From NCBI RefSeq assembly GCF_002995495.1, contig NZ_PVZV01000002.1, positions 620,001-684,000 of the forward strand: a stretch of 64,000 nt of DNA, in the 5' to 3' direction. A program made the position numbers and the translations under genes. The stretch is from Actinocorallia populi. Its GTDB lineage: Bacteria; Actinomycetota; Actinomycetes; Streptosporangiales; Streptosporangiaceae. Shown piece by piece: positions 9,000 through 16,890 of this stretch. The notes beneath the pieces are model-generated. The model did no database searches, was not told the origin of the DNA, and was given only the letters and a program-made list of their open reading frames with translations. The first letter of the stretch is position 1, and every line of letters starts with the position of its first letter.

Positions 9000-9542
9000 T
9001 CAGTCGTCGATGCTCTCGGCGGAGAAGATCGCGGAGGAGACCTCGTAGTAGAGCTGCTCGGGGTAGGGCATGAAGGTCACCTCCCGGAACGCCTGGTCGT
9101 CTCCGGCGCTCTCCATGATGAAGGTGCCGTAGTCCAGGATCTCGCCGAGCACGGTGCGCTCCATCTTGATGTCGGTGACCTTGCCGCGCGGGATCATGCC
9201 GACGCGGCGGGCGACGAGCCCGCGGATGTACATCAGGCGGAGGTCGGTGACGATGAAGAACTCCACCGTCCAGGTGAGCAGTTTCCACAGCAGCCGGCCC
9301 AGTACGAGGAGCCAGGCGATCCAGATGACGGCGGCCGCGGCGCCGCCGCCGAGCCAGCCGGTGAGGGCGCCGGCGACGATGAGGCCGCCGAGCGTCTCGC
9401 AGAAGTAGCGCAGCAGCACGGCCGGATGGCGGCGCACCGCGATGACGTTGCCTTCGTTCGCCATGAGGTACTTGCGGAACACGCGGGCCCTGGTTCGTTC
9501 CCGGATGACCATCGCCTGGTTGAAGCGCACGCCTTTCAGCAT
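9000..9542 (-). CDS. PH-domain (bPH2/YdbS-like) membrane protein
   Basis: About 180 residues with two adjacent hydrophobic segments (around LGGLIVAGALTGWL and AAAVIWIAWLLVLGRLLWKLL) followed by a bacterial PH-like domain. That domain contains FFIVTDLRLMYIRG and RRVGMIPRGKVTDIKMERT, the signature of the YdbS/bPH2 family. The start is uncertain: ATG at 9542, 9512 or 9464, or TTG at 9617. None has a good ribosome site; 9542 keeps the conserved RKYLMANEGN lead-in. It is divergent from the regulator at 9639. A minus-strand promoter-like TTACCC-N17-TATAGA lies near 9600-9630. Function unknown; members of the family are membrane-associated. Confidence 0.72.
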   Translation of the reverse strand: MLKGVRFNQAMVIRERTRARVFRKYLMANEGNVIAVRRHPAVLLRYFCETLGGLIVAGALTGWLGGGAAAAVIWIAWLLVLGRLLWKLLTWTVEFFIVTDLRLMYIRGLVARRVGMIPRGKVTDIKMERTVLGEILDYGTFIMESAGDDQAFREVTFMPYPEQLYYEVSSAIFSAESIDD

Positions 9543-9626
9543 CGCACACGAGCGGCCCGCCGCCCCCGTCCCGCGGCGCCGGGTTCGGCCGCGCATTAAA
9601 TCTATAAACTCGACCAACTAGGTGGG

Positions 9627-9632
9627 TAATAT
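9627..9632 (+). promoter_or_regulatory. -10 element (TAATAT) for a probably leaderless gene
   Basis: TAATAT ends 6 nt before the ATG at 9639, so transcription would begin at or next to the start codon. No ribosome-binding site is present and no consensus -35 is seen. Confidence 0.5.
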
Positions 9633-9638
9633 GGCGTC

Positions 9639-10091
9639 ATGGATTCCACCACATTCGCCGCCAAGGTCGAGGGCCTCGCCCCGGGCGAGGGGCGGCTGCT
9701 CGGCGTCGTCCCCATGGAAGGCACCCGCACCGCGCTGGTCGTCGTCGGTCATCTCGTGGACCTGGACACCGGGAACGGGGCGCCCCCGCTGCCGCTGCCG
9801 CCGCACGACGGCGACGGCCTGTCCGTCGACCCGGTGGCCCGCGCCGTGCGGGCGGACGGGCGCGCGGTCCCGCTCACCTACCAGGAGTTCGAACTGCTGG
9901 CCCACCTGACGGCCAGTCCTGGCCGGGTCCACTCCAGGGGCCAGCTCCTGCGCGCCGTGTGGGGGCACACCGACGCGGGTTCGCTGCGGACGGTGGATGT
10001 GCACATCCACCGGCTTCGGAGCAAGCTGGGAGGATACCGCCAGAGGATCGTCACAGTCCGGCGGTTGGGTTACATGTACACCAAACGTTGA
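9639..10091 (+). CDS. Orphan winged-helix (OmpR/PhoB-type) transcriptional regulator
   Basis: A 150-residue protein whose C-terminal 90 residues form a Trans_reg_C winged helix: LTYQEFELLAHLTASPGRVHSRGQLL, then WGH and the recognition-helix region RTVDVHIHRLRSKLGG, ending VTVRRLGYMY. The N-terminal 60 residues are not a receiver domain and contain no phosphorylatable Asp pocket. Such stand-alone regulators are common in actinomycetes. It lies 114 bp upstream of the first conservon on the same strand, so a regulatory link is possible but unproven. mRNA probably leaderless. Confidence 0.8.
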   Translation: MDSTTFAAKVEGLAPGEGRLLGVVPMEGTRTALVVVGHLVDLDTGNGAPPLPLPPHDGDGLSVDPVARAVRADGRAVPLTYQEFELLAHLTASPGRVHSRGQLLRAVWGHTDAGSLRTVDVHIHRLRSKLGGYRQRIVTVRRLGYMYTKR

Positions 10092-10205
10092 CTTCTGCTG
10101 ACGGGTTTGTTGAGTTTGAGGCAGGTTGACCTGCGATGCGCCTGAAGTGCAACATGAGCTTTCCGAACGACGGGTGACGGCTATAACAGGATTGCGCAGG
10201 TTGCC

Positions 10206-12509
10206 ATGGCTCTGCTCAAGCCCCGGATGCGCAGCATCCGGGCCCGGATCGCCCTGCTGCTGATCATCCCGCTGCTCTCGCTCGTGGGCCTGTGGGGTTT
10301 CGCGCTCTCCCTCACCTTCCCCGACGCCCGGGGCAAGTTCCGGATCGACACCGCGTACGAGGGTATCGGCCTGTCCGCGGCGTCCCTGATGGGGACACTG
10401 CAGTACGAGCGGAAGCTGAGCGCCGTCCACGTCGCGAGCGAGCAGGGCACCGACGGCCAGCTCTACCAGCAGCTCGTCATGGTGCGCGGCGAGGTGGACA
10501 AGCACCTGAACTCCTACCGCGAGAAGGCGCTCACCGAGGAGATGCGCGACGCGGTCGGCGAGCGGACCTCGAGGCTCATCGACGACTTCAGCACCCGGCT
10601 CGACGGCCTCACCGAGCTGCGCGGGAACGTCGACAACCGGAAGATCGACGCCGCCGCGGTCGCCGCCGCCTACACCCAGTCGATCGGCGCCTCGCTCGGC
10701 GTCTTCGAATCGCTGGTCCTGGCCGACGACGTCGAGCTCTACCGCAAGAGCGACGCGCTCATCTCCTACACCTACGCCCGCGAGTTCGTCATGCAGGAGG
10801 ACACCATGGTCAGCGCCGCCCTCGCGGGCGACGGACGGCTGACCAAGGACCAGTTCCGGACCTTCGCCATCCTCGTGGCCGGGCAGCAGCAGATGACCCG
10901 GATGTCGCGGGAGAACCTGGGGGCGGAGGTGGCGCCCCTCATGGCCGAGGTCGTCAACTCCCCCCACTACGCGACCCTCGGCCAGCTGGAGAGGGCGGTC
11001 CAGGGGGCGGCCGACGGCGACTCCGGACGGCTGCCCGCCTCGCTCGCGCAGCAGTGGCCGGGCACGGTCGAGCAGCTCCTCAAGCTGTGGGAGACCAACG
11101 TCAACAAGGCCGGCGCGATCCTCAAGGGCGACGCCGAGCCGATCGGCGACCGGGTCATCTGGCGGCTGTCCGTCGCGGCCGGCGCCGGGCTCCTGGCGGT
11201 CGCCGTGTCCATCGCGCTGTCCGTGACGCTCGTCCGCGGCCTCACCAGGGAGATCGGGCAGCTGCAGAACGCCGCGCGGGAGCTGGCCGAGCAGCGGCTG
11301 CCCTGGGTCGTCGGCAGGCTGCGGCGCGGCGAGACCGTCGACGTGGCCAGGGAGGTGCCGCCGCTGGACATCGGCGCCCGCACCACCGAGGTCGCCCGGG
11401 TGGCCGACGCGTTCAACCGGGTGCAGAACACCGCCATGCAGACCGCGGTCGGCGAGGCGCACCTGCGCAAGGGCATCAGCCGCGTCTTCCTCAACCTGGC
11501 CTGGCGCAGCCAGTCGCTGCTGCACCGGCAGCTGCGCATGCTGGACGCGCTGGAGCGCAAGGCGCCCGACCCCGACACCCTCAACGACCTGTTCCAGCTC
11601 GACCACCTCACCACCCGCATGCGGCGGCACGCCGAGGGCCTCATCATCCTGTCGGGCTCCGCGCCCGGCCGCTCCTGGAGCAAGCCGGTGCACATGTCGG
11701 ACGTGCTGCGCGGCGCGGTCGCCGAGGTCGAGGACTACACGCGGGTCGAGGCGGTGTCGGCCTCCCCGGTGGCGCTCACCGGAGCCGCCGTCACCGACGT
11801 CATCCACCTGCTGGCCGAGCTCATCGAGAACGCCACCGCCTACTCCCCGCCGCCCACCGAGGTGCTGGTGCACGGCGAGGTCGTGGGCAACGGGTTCGCC
11901 GTGGAGATCGTCGACCGCGGCGTGGGCCTCACCCCGGCGGAGTTCGCCGAGCTCAACGAGCGCCTGGCCAAGGCGCCCGAGTTCGACCTGGCCGACACCG
12001 ACCGGCTCGGCCTGTTCGTGGTCTCGCGGCTGGCGGCACGGCACGGCATCAAGGTGACGCTGCAGCCGTCGGCGTACGGAGGGGTCAGCGCGGTCGTGGT
12101 GATGCCGCACTCGCTGATCGTGCCGGAGTCGGCGATCGGGGACGAGCAGCCCTCGATCGAGGCGCGCCGCCCCACGTCGACGCCGGCGGAATCCGGTCCC
12201 TGGCCGGTGCCGCCGCCCTCTCCCGCCGCGCCCCCGAAGCGGTCCCCCGCCCCCGTCCCCACGAGCCTCGCCCCGGCGGGCACGGCGTCGAGCGTCGTCC
12301 CGCCGCGCGAGGAAGGCGGGCTGCCCCGGCGCGTCAGGCAGAACAGCCTGGCCCCGCAGCTGCGCCAAGGCCCCTTGTCGGCGCCTCCGGCCGAGCACCC
12401 CGAGCCGGACGATCGCGACCCCGAGATCAGCCGTGACCTGTTCAGTTCGCTGCAGGCGGGCTGGCAGCGGGCCCGGAACGAGAACGACGAGGACGGATAC
12501 GGATCATGA
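10206..12509 (+). CDS. cvnA: Conservon CvnA: sensor histidine kinase-like protein with NIT-type sensor domain
   Basis: A 767-residue membrane protein. TM1 is at about residues 15-36 and TM2 at about 318-340, flanking an extracytoplasmic all-helical region of nitrate/nitrite-sensing (NIT) type. Then come a HAMP segment, a dimerisation-like stretch (RSQSLLHRQLRMLDALER and LDHLTTRMRRHAEGLIILSG) and a HATPase_c domain from about 529 with N-box ELIENA, G1 DRGVGL and DRLGLFVVSRLA. The C-terminal 120 residues are Pro/Ala-rich and probably disordered. Its stop overlaps the start of cvnB (ATGA). In Streptomyces, CvnA forms a membrane complex with CvnB, CvnC and the GTPase CvnD resembling eukaryotic G-protein-coupled signalling. 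Kinase activity is not assured for this class. Confidence 0.88.
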   Translation: MALLKPRMRSIRARIALLLIIPLLSLVGLWGFALSLTFPDARGKFRIDTAYEGIGLSAASLMGTLQYERKLSAVHVASEQGTDGQLYQQLVMVRGEVDKHLNSYREKALTEEMRDAVGERTSRLIDDFSTRLDGLTELRGNVDNRKIDAAAVAAAYTQSIGASLGVFESLVLADDVELYRKSDALISYTYAREFVMQEDTMVSAALAGDGRLTKDQFRTFAILVAGQQQMTRMSRENLGAEVAPLMAEVVNSPHYATLGQLERAVQGAADGDSGRLPASLAQQWPGTVEQLLKLWETNVNKAGAILKGDAEPIGDRVIWRLSVAAGAGLLAVAVSIALSVTLVRGLTREIGQLQNAARELAEQRLPWVVGRLRRGETVDVAREVPPLDIGARTTEVARVADAFNRVQNTAMQTAVGEAHLRKGISRVFLNLAWRSQSLLHRQLRMLDALERKAPDPDTLNDLFQLDHLTTRMRRHAEGLIILSGSAPGRSWSKPVHMSDVLRGAVAEVEDYTRVEAVSASPVALTGAAVTDVIHLLAELIENATAYSPPPTEVLVHGEVVGNGFAVEIVDRGVGLTPAEFAELNERLAKAPEFDLADTDRLGLFVVSRLAARHGIKVTLQPSAYGGVSAVVVMPHSLIVPESAIGDEQPSIEARRPTSTPAESGPWPVPPPSPAAPPKRSPAPVPTSLAPAGTASSVVPPREEGGLPRRVRQNSLAPQLRQGPLSAPPAEHPEPDDRDPEISRDLFSSLQAGWQRARNENDEDGYGS

Positions 12510-12925
12510 GCAACACCCGTGCGGCAACCGAACTGAGCTGGCTGCTGGACGACCTGGTCAACCGGGTCGGCGAAGTGCGCAAGGCCATCGTCCTGTCCCG
12601 GGACGGGCTGGTGATGGGCAGCTCCCAGGCGGTGAGCCGGGAGGAGGGCGACCACCTGGCGGCCCTGGCCTCCGGGCTGCACAGCCTGGCCGGGGGGACC
12701 CGGGTGCACTTCGGCGAGGGCGAGGTCCGGCAGACGATCGTCGAGCTGGACACCGGCCTGTTCTTCGTGGCCGCGGCCGGCAGCGGGAGCTGCCTGGCGG
12801 TGCTGAGCGAGGCCGGCGCGAACGCGGGACTGGTCGCATACGAGATGTCGATGCTGGTCAAGCGGGTGCGCAGGCTGCTCTCGGCGGCGCCGAGGCAGCC
12901 GGGAGCCGGCGATGGGCAGATTTGA
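12506..12925 (+). CDS. cvnB: Conservon CvnB: roadblock/LC7 protein
   Basis: A 139-residue roadblock/LC7-domain protein. LSWLLDDLVNRVGEVRKAIVLSRDGLVMGSS is the typical N-terminal helix-strand, and the closing segment GLVAYEMSMLVKRV is also conserved. Roadblock proteins dimerise and bind small GTPases of the MglA/CvnD type, acting as regulators. Its ATG overlaps the cvnA stop and its 3' end overlaps cvnC by 14 nt, so the three are translationally coupled. No GTPase gene follows in this copy; the nearest CvnD is at 21.7 kb. Confidence 0.88.
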   Translation: MSNTRAATELSWLLDDLVNRVGEVRKAIVLSRDGLVMGSSQAVSREEGDHLAALASGLHSLAGGTRVHFGEGEVRQTIVELDTGLFFVAAAGSGSCLAVLSEAGANAGLVAYEMSMLVKRVRRLLSAAPRQPGAGDGQI

Positions 12926-13286
12926 CGAGCGCTGGGTCGATGACGAGGCGGGACCGATAGTCCGGTCCTACGCGGTGGTCCGGGGCCGTACCCGGCCCCG
13001 GGGCATCGCGCTCGATCTGGTGACGCTGCTGTGCGCGACCGGGAGGGAGCCGCCGCACGACAGGCGGCTCTCCCGGGAGGAGTCGCACCTGCTGGCCCTG
13101 TGCTGGCAGCCGGCGGCGGTCGCGGACCTGGCGTCGGACCTCGACCTGCCGCTGGGCGTGGTGAAGGTGCTCGCCGGAGAGCTCTGCCATCTGGACCTGC
13201 TGGAGGTGCGCAAGCCCGGCCGCCGCATGGTGCAGGCCGACCAGGCGCTCCTCCAGCGGGTCCTGGAGGACCTCAAGGCGCTCTGA
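12912..13286 (+). CDS. cvnC: Conservon CvnC: DUF742 protein
   Basis: A 124-residue DUF742 protein with the diagnostic opening (DEAGPIVRSYAVVRGRTRP) and a C-terminal winged-helix-like part (SDLDLPLGVVKVLAGELCHLDLL). DUF742 proteins are the constant third member of conservons. Last gene of this copy; the next gene (polyprenyl synthase) is convergent and only 24 bp away, so no cvnD was lost by a small deletion inside the operon without also removing the intergenic space. Confidence 0.87.
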   Translation: MGRFDERWVDDEAGPIVRSYAVVRGRTRPRGIALDLVTLLCATGREPPHDRRLSREESHLLALCWQPAAVADLASDLDLPLGVVKVLAGELCHLDLLEVRKPGRRMVQADQALLQRVLEDLKAL

Positions 13287-13310
13287 GGCCCTCCGTCCCT
13301 TTCGGACGCG

Positions 13311-14336
13311 CTAGACGCGCCGCGCGACCACGTACCGGGCCAGTGCCGCCAGATCGTCGCGGCGGGGCCCGCCGATCTCCTCGATGATCGCCAGCGCCGC
13401 CGCCGTCTCCCGCTCGGCCGTCTGCTCGGCGTACGCCCTGCCCCCGGCCCGTTCGATCAGCAGTGCCGCCCTGAGCGCCTCGTCCTCCTTCGCCGGACGC
13501 GCCTCCAGCAGCCGCACCAGCTCCTCGTCCCCCGACCGCAGCGCCGCGACGACCGGCAGGCTCTTCTTCCCCCGGCGCAGGTCGTTGTGGACGGCCTTGC
13601 CGGTGACCTCGGGCTCGCCCCAGATGCCCAGCAGATCGTCCACCGCCTGGAACGCCAGCCCCAGATGGCGGCCCATCCGGTCCATCCTCTCCGCGCCCTC
13701 GCGGTCGCCGCCGCCCAGCAGCCACCCGACCGACGCCGCGCATCCCAGCAGCGACCCGGTCTTGCCGACGGCCATCGCGCGGTACTCCTCCACGGTCACC
13801 GCGCCGGGACCGCTCCAGGGCCGGCCCTCGAAATCGGTGTCGGCCGCCTGCCCGTTGACGAGCTCCACCAGCACGGACGTCAGCCGGAGCAACGCGGCGG
13901 TGTTGCCGCTTTGGGCGAGGGTGTCCAGAGCCAGGGCCAGCAGCCCGTCCCCGGCCAGGACCGCGGGCCCGATGCCGTAGGCCTTCCACGCGGTCTGCCG
14001 GTGCCGACGCAGCTCGTCGCCGTCCATGATGTCGTCGTGCACCAGCGAGAAGGCGTGGACGAACTCCACGGCCGCCGCGCCCGGTGCGGCGTCCTCGGCG
14101 CGACCGCCGGCGGAGGCGGCCGCCAGTCCGGCCAGCGCGGGCCGGACGCCCTTGCCCCCGGTGCCCGTCCGGGGGCGGCCGCCGTCCGTCGGCCAGCCGA
14201 GGGTGAATCCGGAGATCAGCCGGGGAACGGGATGCAGCCGCTCCACGGCCTCCTGCATGGCCGGACGCATCCACCGCCTCGTCTCGTCCAGCGTCCCCGT
14301 GACCCCGTCCGGCGGGGCGAGCGCACTCGGCATCAT
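13311..14336 (-). CDS. Polyprenyl (geranylgeranyl-type) diphosphate synthase
   Basis: A 341-residue trans-isoprenyl diphosphate synthase. The first Asp-rich motif is HDDIMDGD, with the downstream basic LRRHRQ. The second motif region is FQAVDDLLGIWGEPEVTGK. Residues near the first motif (FVHAFSLVHDD, without bulky aromatics right before the Asp pair) fit C20-type enzymes, but chain length cannot be settled by eye. ATG start with GAAAGGG upstream. It is divergent from the P450 and next to class I and class II cyclases, so it most likely makes the GGPP they use from IPP and allylic diphosphate. Confidence 0.87.
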   Translation of the reverse strand: MMPSALAPPDGVTGTLDETRRWMRPAMQEAVERLHPVPRLISGFTLGWPTDGGRPRTGTGGKGVRPALAGLAAASAGGRAEDAAPGAAAVEFVHAFSLVHDDIMDGDELRRHRQTAWKAYGIGPAVLAGDGLLALALDTLAQSGNTAALLRLTSVLVELVNGQAADTDFEGRPWSGPGAVTVEEYRAMAVGKTGSLLGCAASVGWLLGGGDREGAERMDRMGRHLGLAFQAVDDLLGIWGEPEVTGKAVHNDLRRGKKSLPVVAALRSGDEELVRLLEARPAKEDEALRAALLIERAGGRAYAEQTAERETAAALAIIEEIGGPRRDDLAALARYVVARRV

Positions 14337-14670
14337 CGGCAGCCCTTTCCACTACAACAGATCTTCGCGTCAACTCTGGCAAAGAAATACCGCGGGGTAG
14401 GCCATTCATGTTTCATTCGCGTAAGCATCCTCCGATGACCGGCCGATCACGGAGGGTTATTTCGAGAAAGGTTTGTCGCAGATAGTTATGCGTTTATTAC
14501 CCAGCGTATCCATGTGCCATGCGTCACAATGGCTTGTCTGTTGTGTCGGCTTCGTACACTCTTGATCTGTAAAGTGGATCATGGAAGACTTGCAAGTTGT
14601 CGGATTTGTCTGATCTGATCCAGGTTCGGGTGTTCCCTGGATGAAACTGGTGAGAAGAGGCGTCGGACCG
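14337..14670. promoter_or_regulatory. 334-bp AT-richer divergent intergenic region of the terpene cluster
   Basis: This is the longest gene-free stretch in the window and is much richer in A+T than its flanks, as expected for a two-way control region between the polyprenyl synthase (minus) and the P450 (plus). A weak plus-strand promoter candidate is TTGTCT (14534-14539) with TACACT (14555-14560), 15 nt apart. No strong palindrome was found. No open frame with a ribosome site is visible, although a few short ATG starts occur. Confidence 0.45.
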
Positions 14671-16029
14671 ATGGCCCTGAGTACTCCCGCGAGGTCGGCT
14701 GTAAAGGCGCGCAGTCTGCCTATTTACCGAGACATTCCGAGCCTTCTTCGAGACCCGTTGAACTCATTCGCGGAATGGGGCCGCCAGGCGGACGGCGAGA
14801 TCGTCCGCCTTGACGCAAAGGTCTGCAGGCCGTATCTGATCACCGCGCCGGACCATGTCCAGCACATCCTGCGGGGCAACCAGGCCAACTACGCCCGCGG
14901 CGGCATCTTCTACTCTCCGCTGAAGGACCTGTTCGGTGACGGCATCCTCGGCGCGGACGACGGCCAGACCTGGGTCCACAGCCGCCGGATCATGCAGCCG
15001 ATGTTCACGGCGCGGCACATCAAGCTCATCCAGTCGCGGATCGCGGGCTTCGTCAAAGAGGGGCTGGACGCGCTGGAGGAGCCGGCCCGCACGGGCACCC
15101 CGGTGGACGTCGAGGACCTGATGGCCTCCATCGTGACCAAGGCCGTCGTCGGCCTCATCTTCGGCCAGCGGATCGGTCGCGAGCAGGCGGACGAACTGAC
15201 CGCGGCGACCAACACCCTCATCCCGTCCATGATCCCCCGGGTGGTCACCCCGTTCCTGCCCGAATGGGTCCCCCGGCCCAAGGACCGCGTGTTCGCCGAG
15301 GCCATCAGGGTCTTCGACAAGCACATGTACGAGGTGGCGGCGGCCGAGCCGCAGGAGGGCGACGACGACCTGCTCACCCTGTTCCTGGGAGCCCCCGGCC
15401 CGGACGGCGGCCCGCCCTCGCCCAAGTGGCTGCGTGACAACTTCTCCGGGGTCTACGGCGCGGCGAGCGAGAGCACGGTCTCGGCGATGGTCTGGCTGAT
15501 GCCGATCCTGGCCCGGCACCCGGAGGTCTACGCGAAGCTGACCGCCGAGATCGACGAGGTCATCGGGGCCGACGAGATGAGCCCCGAGCACCTTCCCCGC
15601 CTGGTCTACACCAAGCAGGTCATCGACGAGCTCCTGCGCTACATGCCGGTGGGCTGGCTGTTCAGCCGGGTCGCGGTGGACGAGGACGTGATCGACGGGG
15701 TGCGCATCCCCCGGGGCGCCGACATCCTGATCAGCCCGTTCATCAGCCACCGGAGCGAGAAGTACTGGGACCGGCCCCTGGAGTTCGACCCCGAGCGGTT
15801 CGCCCCGGGCGCGCCGGCCCCGAACCGGTACTCCTACTTCCCCTTCGGGGCCGGCGGCCACCTGTGCATCGGCAACCACCTCTTCGCGACGGAGGCGCTG
15901 CTGCTGCTGGCGGGGCTGTTCAGCAGGTTCCGCCTGGTGAACGTGACGCCGACCGAACCCACGCGGGTGGTGGGGGCCACCATCAAGCCGCTGGAGAAGG
16001 TCGAGATGGTCGTGCGGCCCGCCCGCTGA
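14671..16029 (+). CDS. Cytochrome P450 (CvnE-like position, terpene cluster)
   Basis: A soluble bacterial P450 of about 452 residues. The K-helix ExxR is in IDELLRYM and the heme-ligand loop is FPFGAGGHLCIGNHLF with the proximal Cys. The I-helix reads GVYGAASESTVS: the usual acid-alcohol pair is replaced by E-S-T, close enough for oxygen activation. ATG 14671 is preferred (GAAGAGG about 10 nt upstream) over ATG 14641, which has no ribosome site. A P450 gene beside a conservon is a known arrangement (CvnE), while adjacency to terpene synthases suggests it oxidises the cyclised diterpene. Both could be true. Operon with the two cyclases follows (22-bp gap). Confidence 0.87.
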   Translation: MALSTPARSAVKARSLPIYRDIPSLLRDPLNSFAEWGRQADGEIVRLDAKVCRPYLITAPDHVQHILRGNQANYARGGIFYSPLKDLFGDGILGADDGQTWVHSRRIMQPMFTARHIKLIQSRIAGFVKEGLDALEEPARTGTPVDVEDLMASIVTKAVVGLIFGQRIGREQADELTAATNTLIPSMIPRVVTPFLPEWVPRPKDRVFAEAIRVFDKHMYEVAAAEPQEGDDDLLTLFLGAPGPDGGPPSPKWLRDNFSGVYGAASESTVSAMVWLMPILARHPEVYAKLTAEIDEVIGADEMSPEHLPRLVYTKQVIDELLRYMPVGWLFSRVAVDEDVIDGVRIPRGADILISPFISHRSEKYWDRPLEFDPERFAPGAPAPNRYSYFPFGAGGHLCIGNHLFATEALLLLAGLFSRFRLVNVTPTEPTRVVGATIKPLEKVEMVVRPAR

Positions 16030-16050
16030 GCCCGAACGACACGAGGACAT

Positions 16051-16890
16051 GTGGTGAACGACCTGCTCAACGCCCGGAGCTGCGGAGCGGCGGCGGCCGT
16101 CGGAGGCCAGTCGCAACGCCGGATGCGCGCCTGGGCGCAGAAGTACCCCGGCCTCTACGACAAGCCGGAGTTCGACCCGGCGCTGTTCGGCACGCTGGCC
16201 CAGGCGGCTGCCTTCAGCGGCCCCTGGTACGACGCCGACCAGCTCACCGCGGCCAACAAGACCTGCCTGTGGGCGTTCGGGCTGGACTGGCTCGTGGACT
16301 ACCAGGCGCAGAGCGAGGAGGAGGTCGGCGCGCTGCTGGCCCGGGTGGCCTCGGTGGCCGACGGGGCGGAGCCGGAGGACGAGCTCACCGCCTTCCTCGC
16401 CGAACTCCGCGACGACCTTCCGCCGGATCCCGCCCTGCGCACGATCTGGCGGGAGGAGCTCCAGGACATGCTCGACGGGATGGCGCTGGAGTGGCGCTGG
16501 AAGAGCCGCGGGCCGCGCCCCTCCCTCGAGGAGTACCTGGACAACGCCGACAACCTCGGATTCGCCTTCGTCTTCTTCGCGCACTGGATCGCCAACGGCG
16601 CGTCCGGTGAGCCCGCGGAGGTCCGCAAGGCCAGCCGGGCCGTCCAGCAGGTGATCCGGCTGCTCAACGATCTGGGCACCTACGAGCGCGACCTGCAGTG
16701 GGGCGACCTCAACGCGCTGCTGCTGGGGGTGGACCGGCCGGCCGTCGAGCGGAAGGTCGCCGAGCTGTCCGCGGAGGCGGTGCGGCTGCTGGAGCCGCTC
16801 CCGCCGGAGCACGGCGGCTACATGCGCCGGCAGATGGAGTTCTGCAGCGGTTTCTACGGTGTCACCGACTACTGGGGTGTCGAATTTTGA
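16051..16890 (+). CDS. Class I terpene synthase
   Basis: A 279-residue all-alpha terpene synthase (class I, ionisation-initiated). The metal-binding NSE motif is recognisable as LLNDLGTYERD (N206, T210, D214). The Asp-rich motif is unusual: FGLDWLVDYQ, giving D79 and D83 rather than a canonical DDxxD. The protein is shorter than most bacterial class I enzymes (about 300-350). It starts at GTG 16051 (or GTG 16054) with GAGGA just upstream, and its TGA overlaps the class II cyclase start by four bases (TTGA). In labdane-type pathways the class II enzyme first cyclises GGPP and the class I enzyme then removes the diphosphate; that is the likely role here. Confidence 0.8.
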   Translation: MVNDLLNARSCGAAAAVGGQSQRRMRAWAQKYPGLYDKPEFDPALFGTLAQAAAFSGPWYDADQLTAANKTCLWAFGLDWLVDYQAQSEEEVGALLARVASVADGAEPEDELTAFLAELRDDLPPDPALRTIWREELQDMLDGMALEWRWKSRGPRPSLEEYLDNADNLGFAFVFFAHWIANGASGEPAEVRKASRAVQQVIRLLNDLGTYERDLQWGDLNALLLGVDRPAVERKVAELSAEAVRLLEPLPPEHGGYMRRQMEFCSGFYGVTDYWGVEF

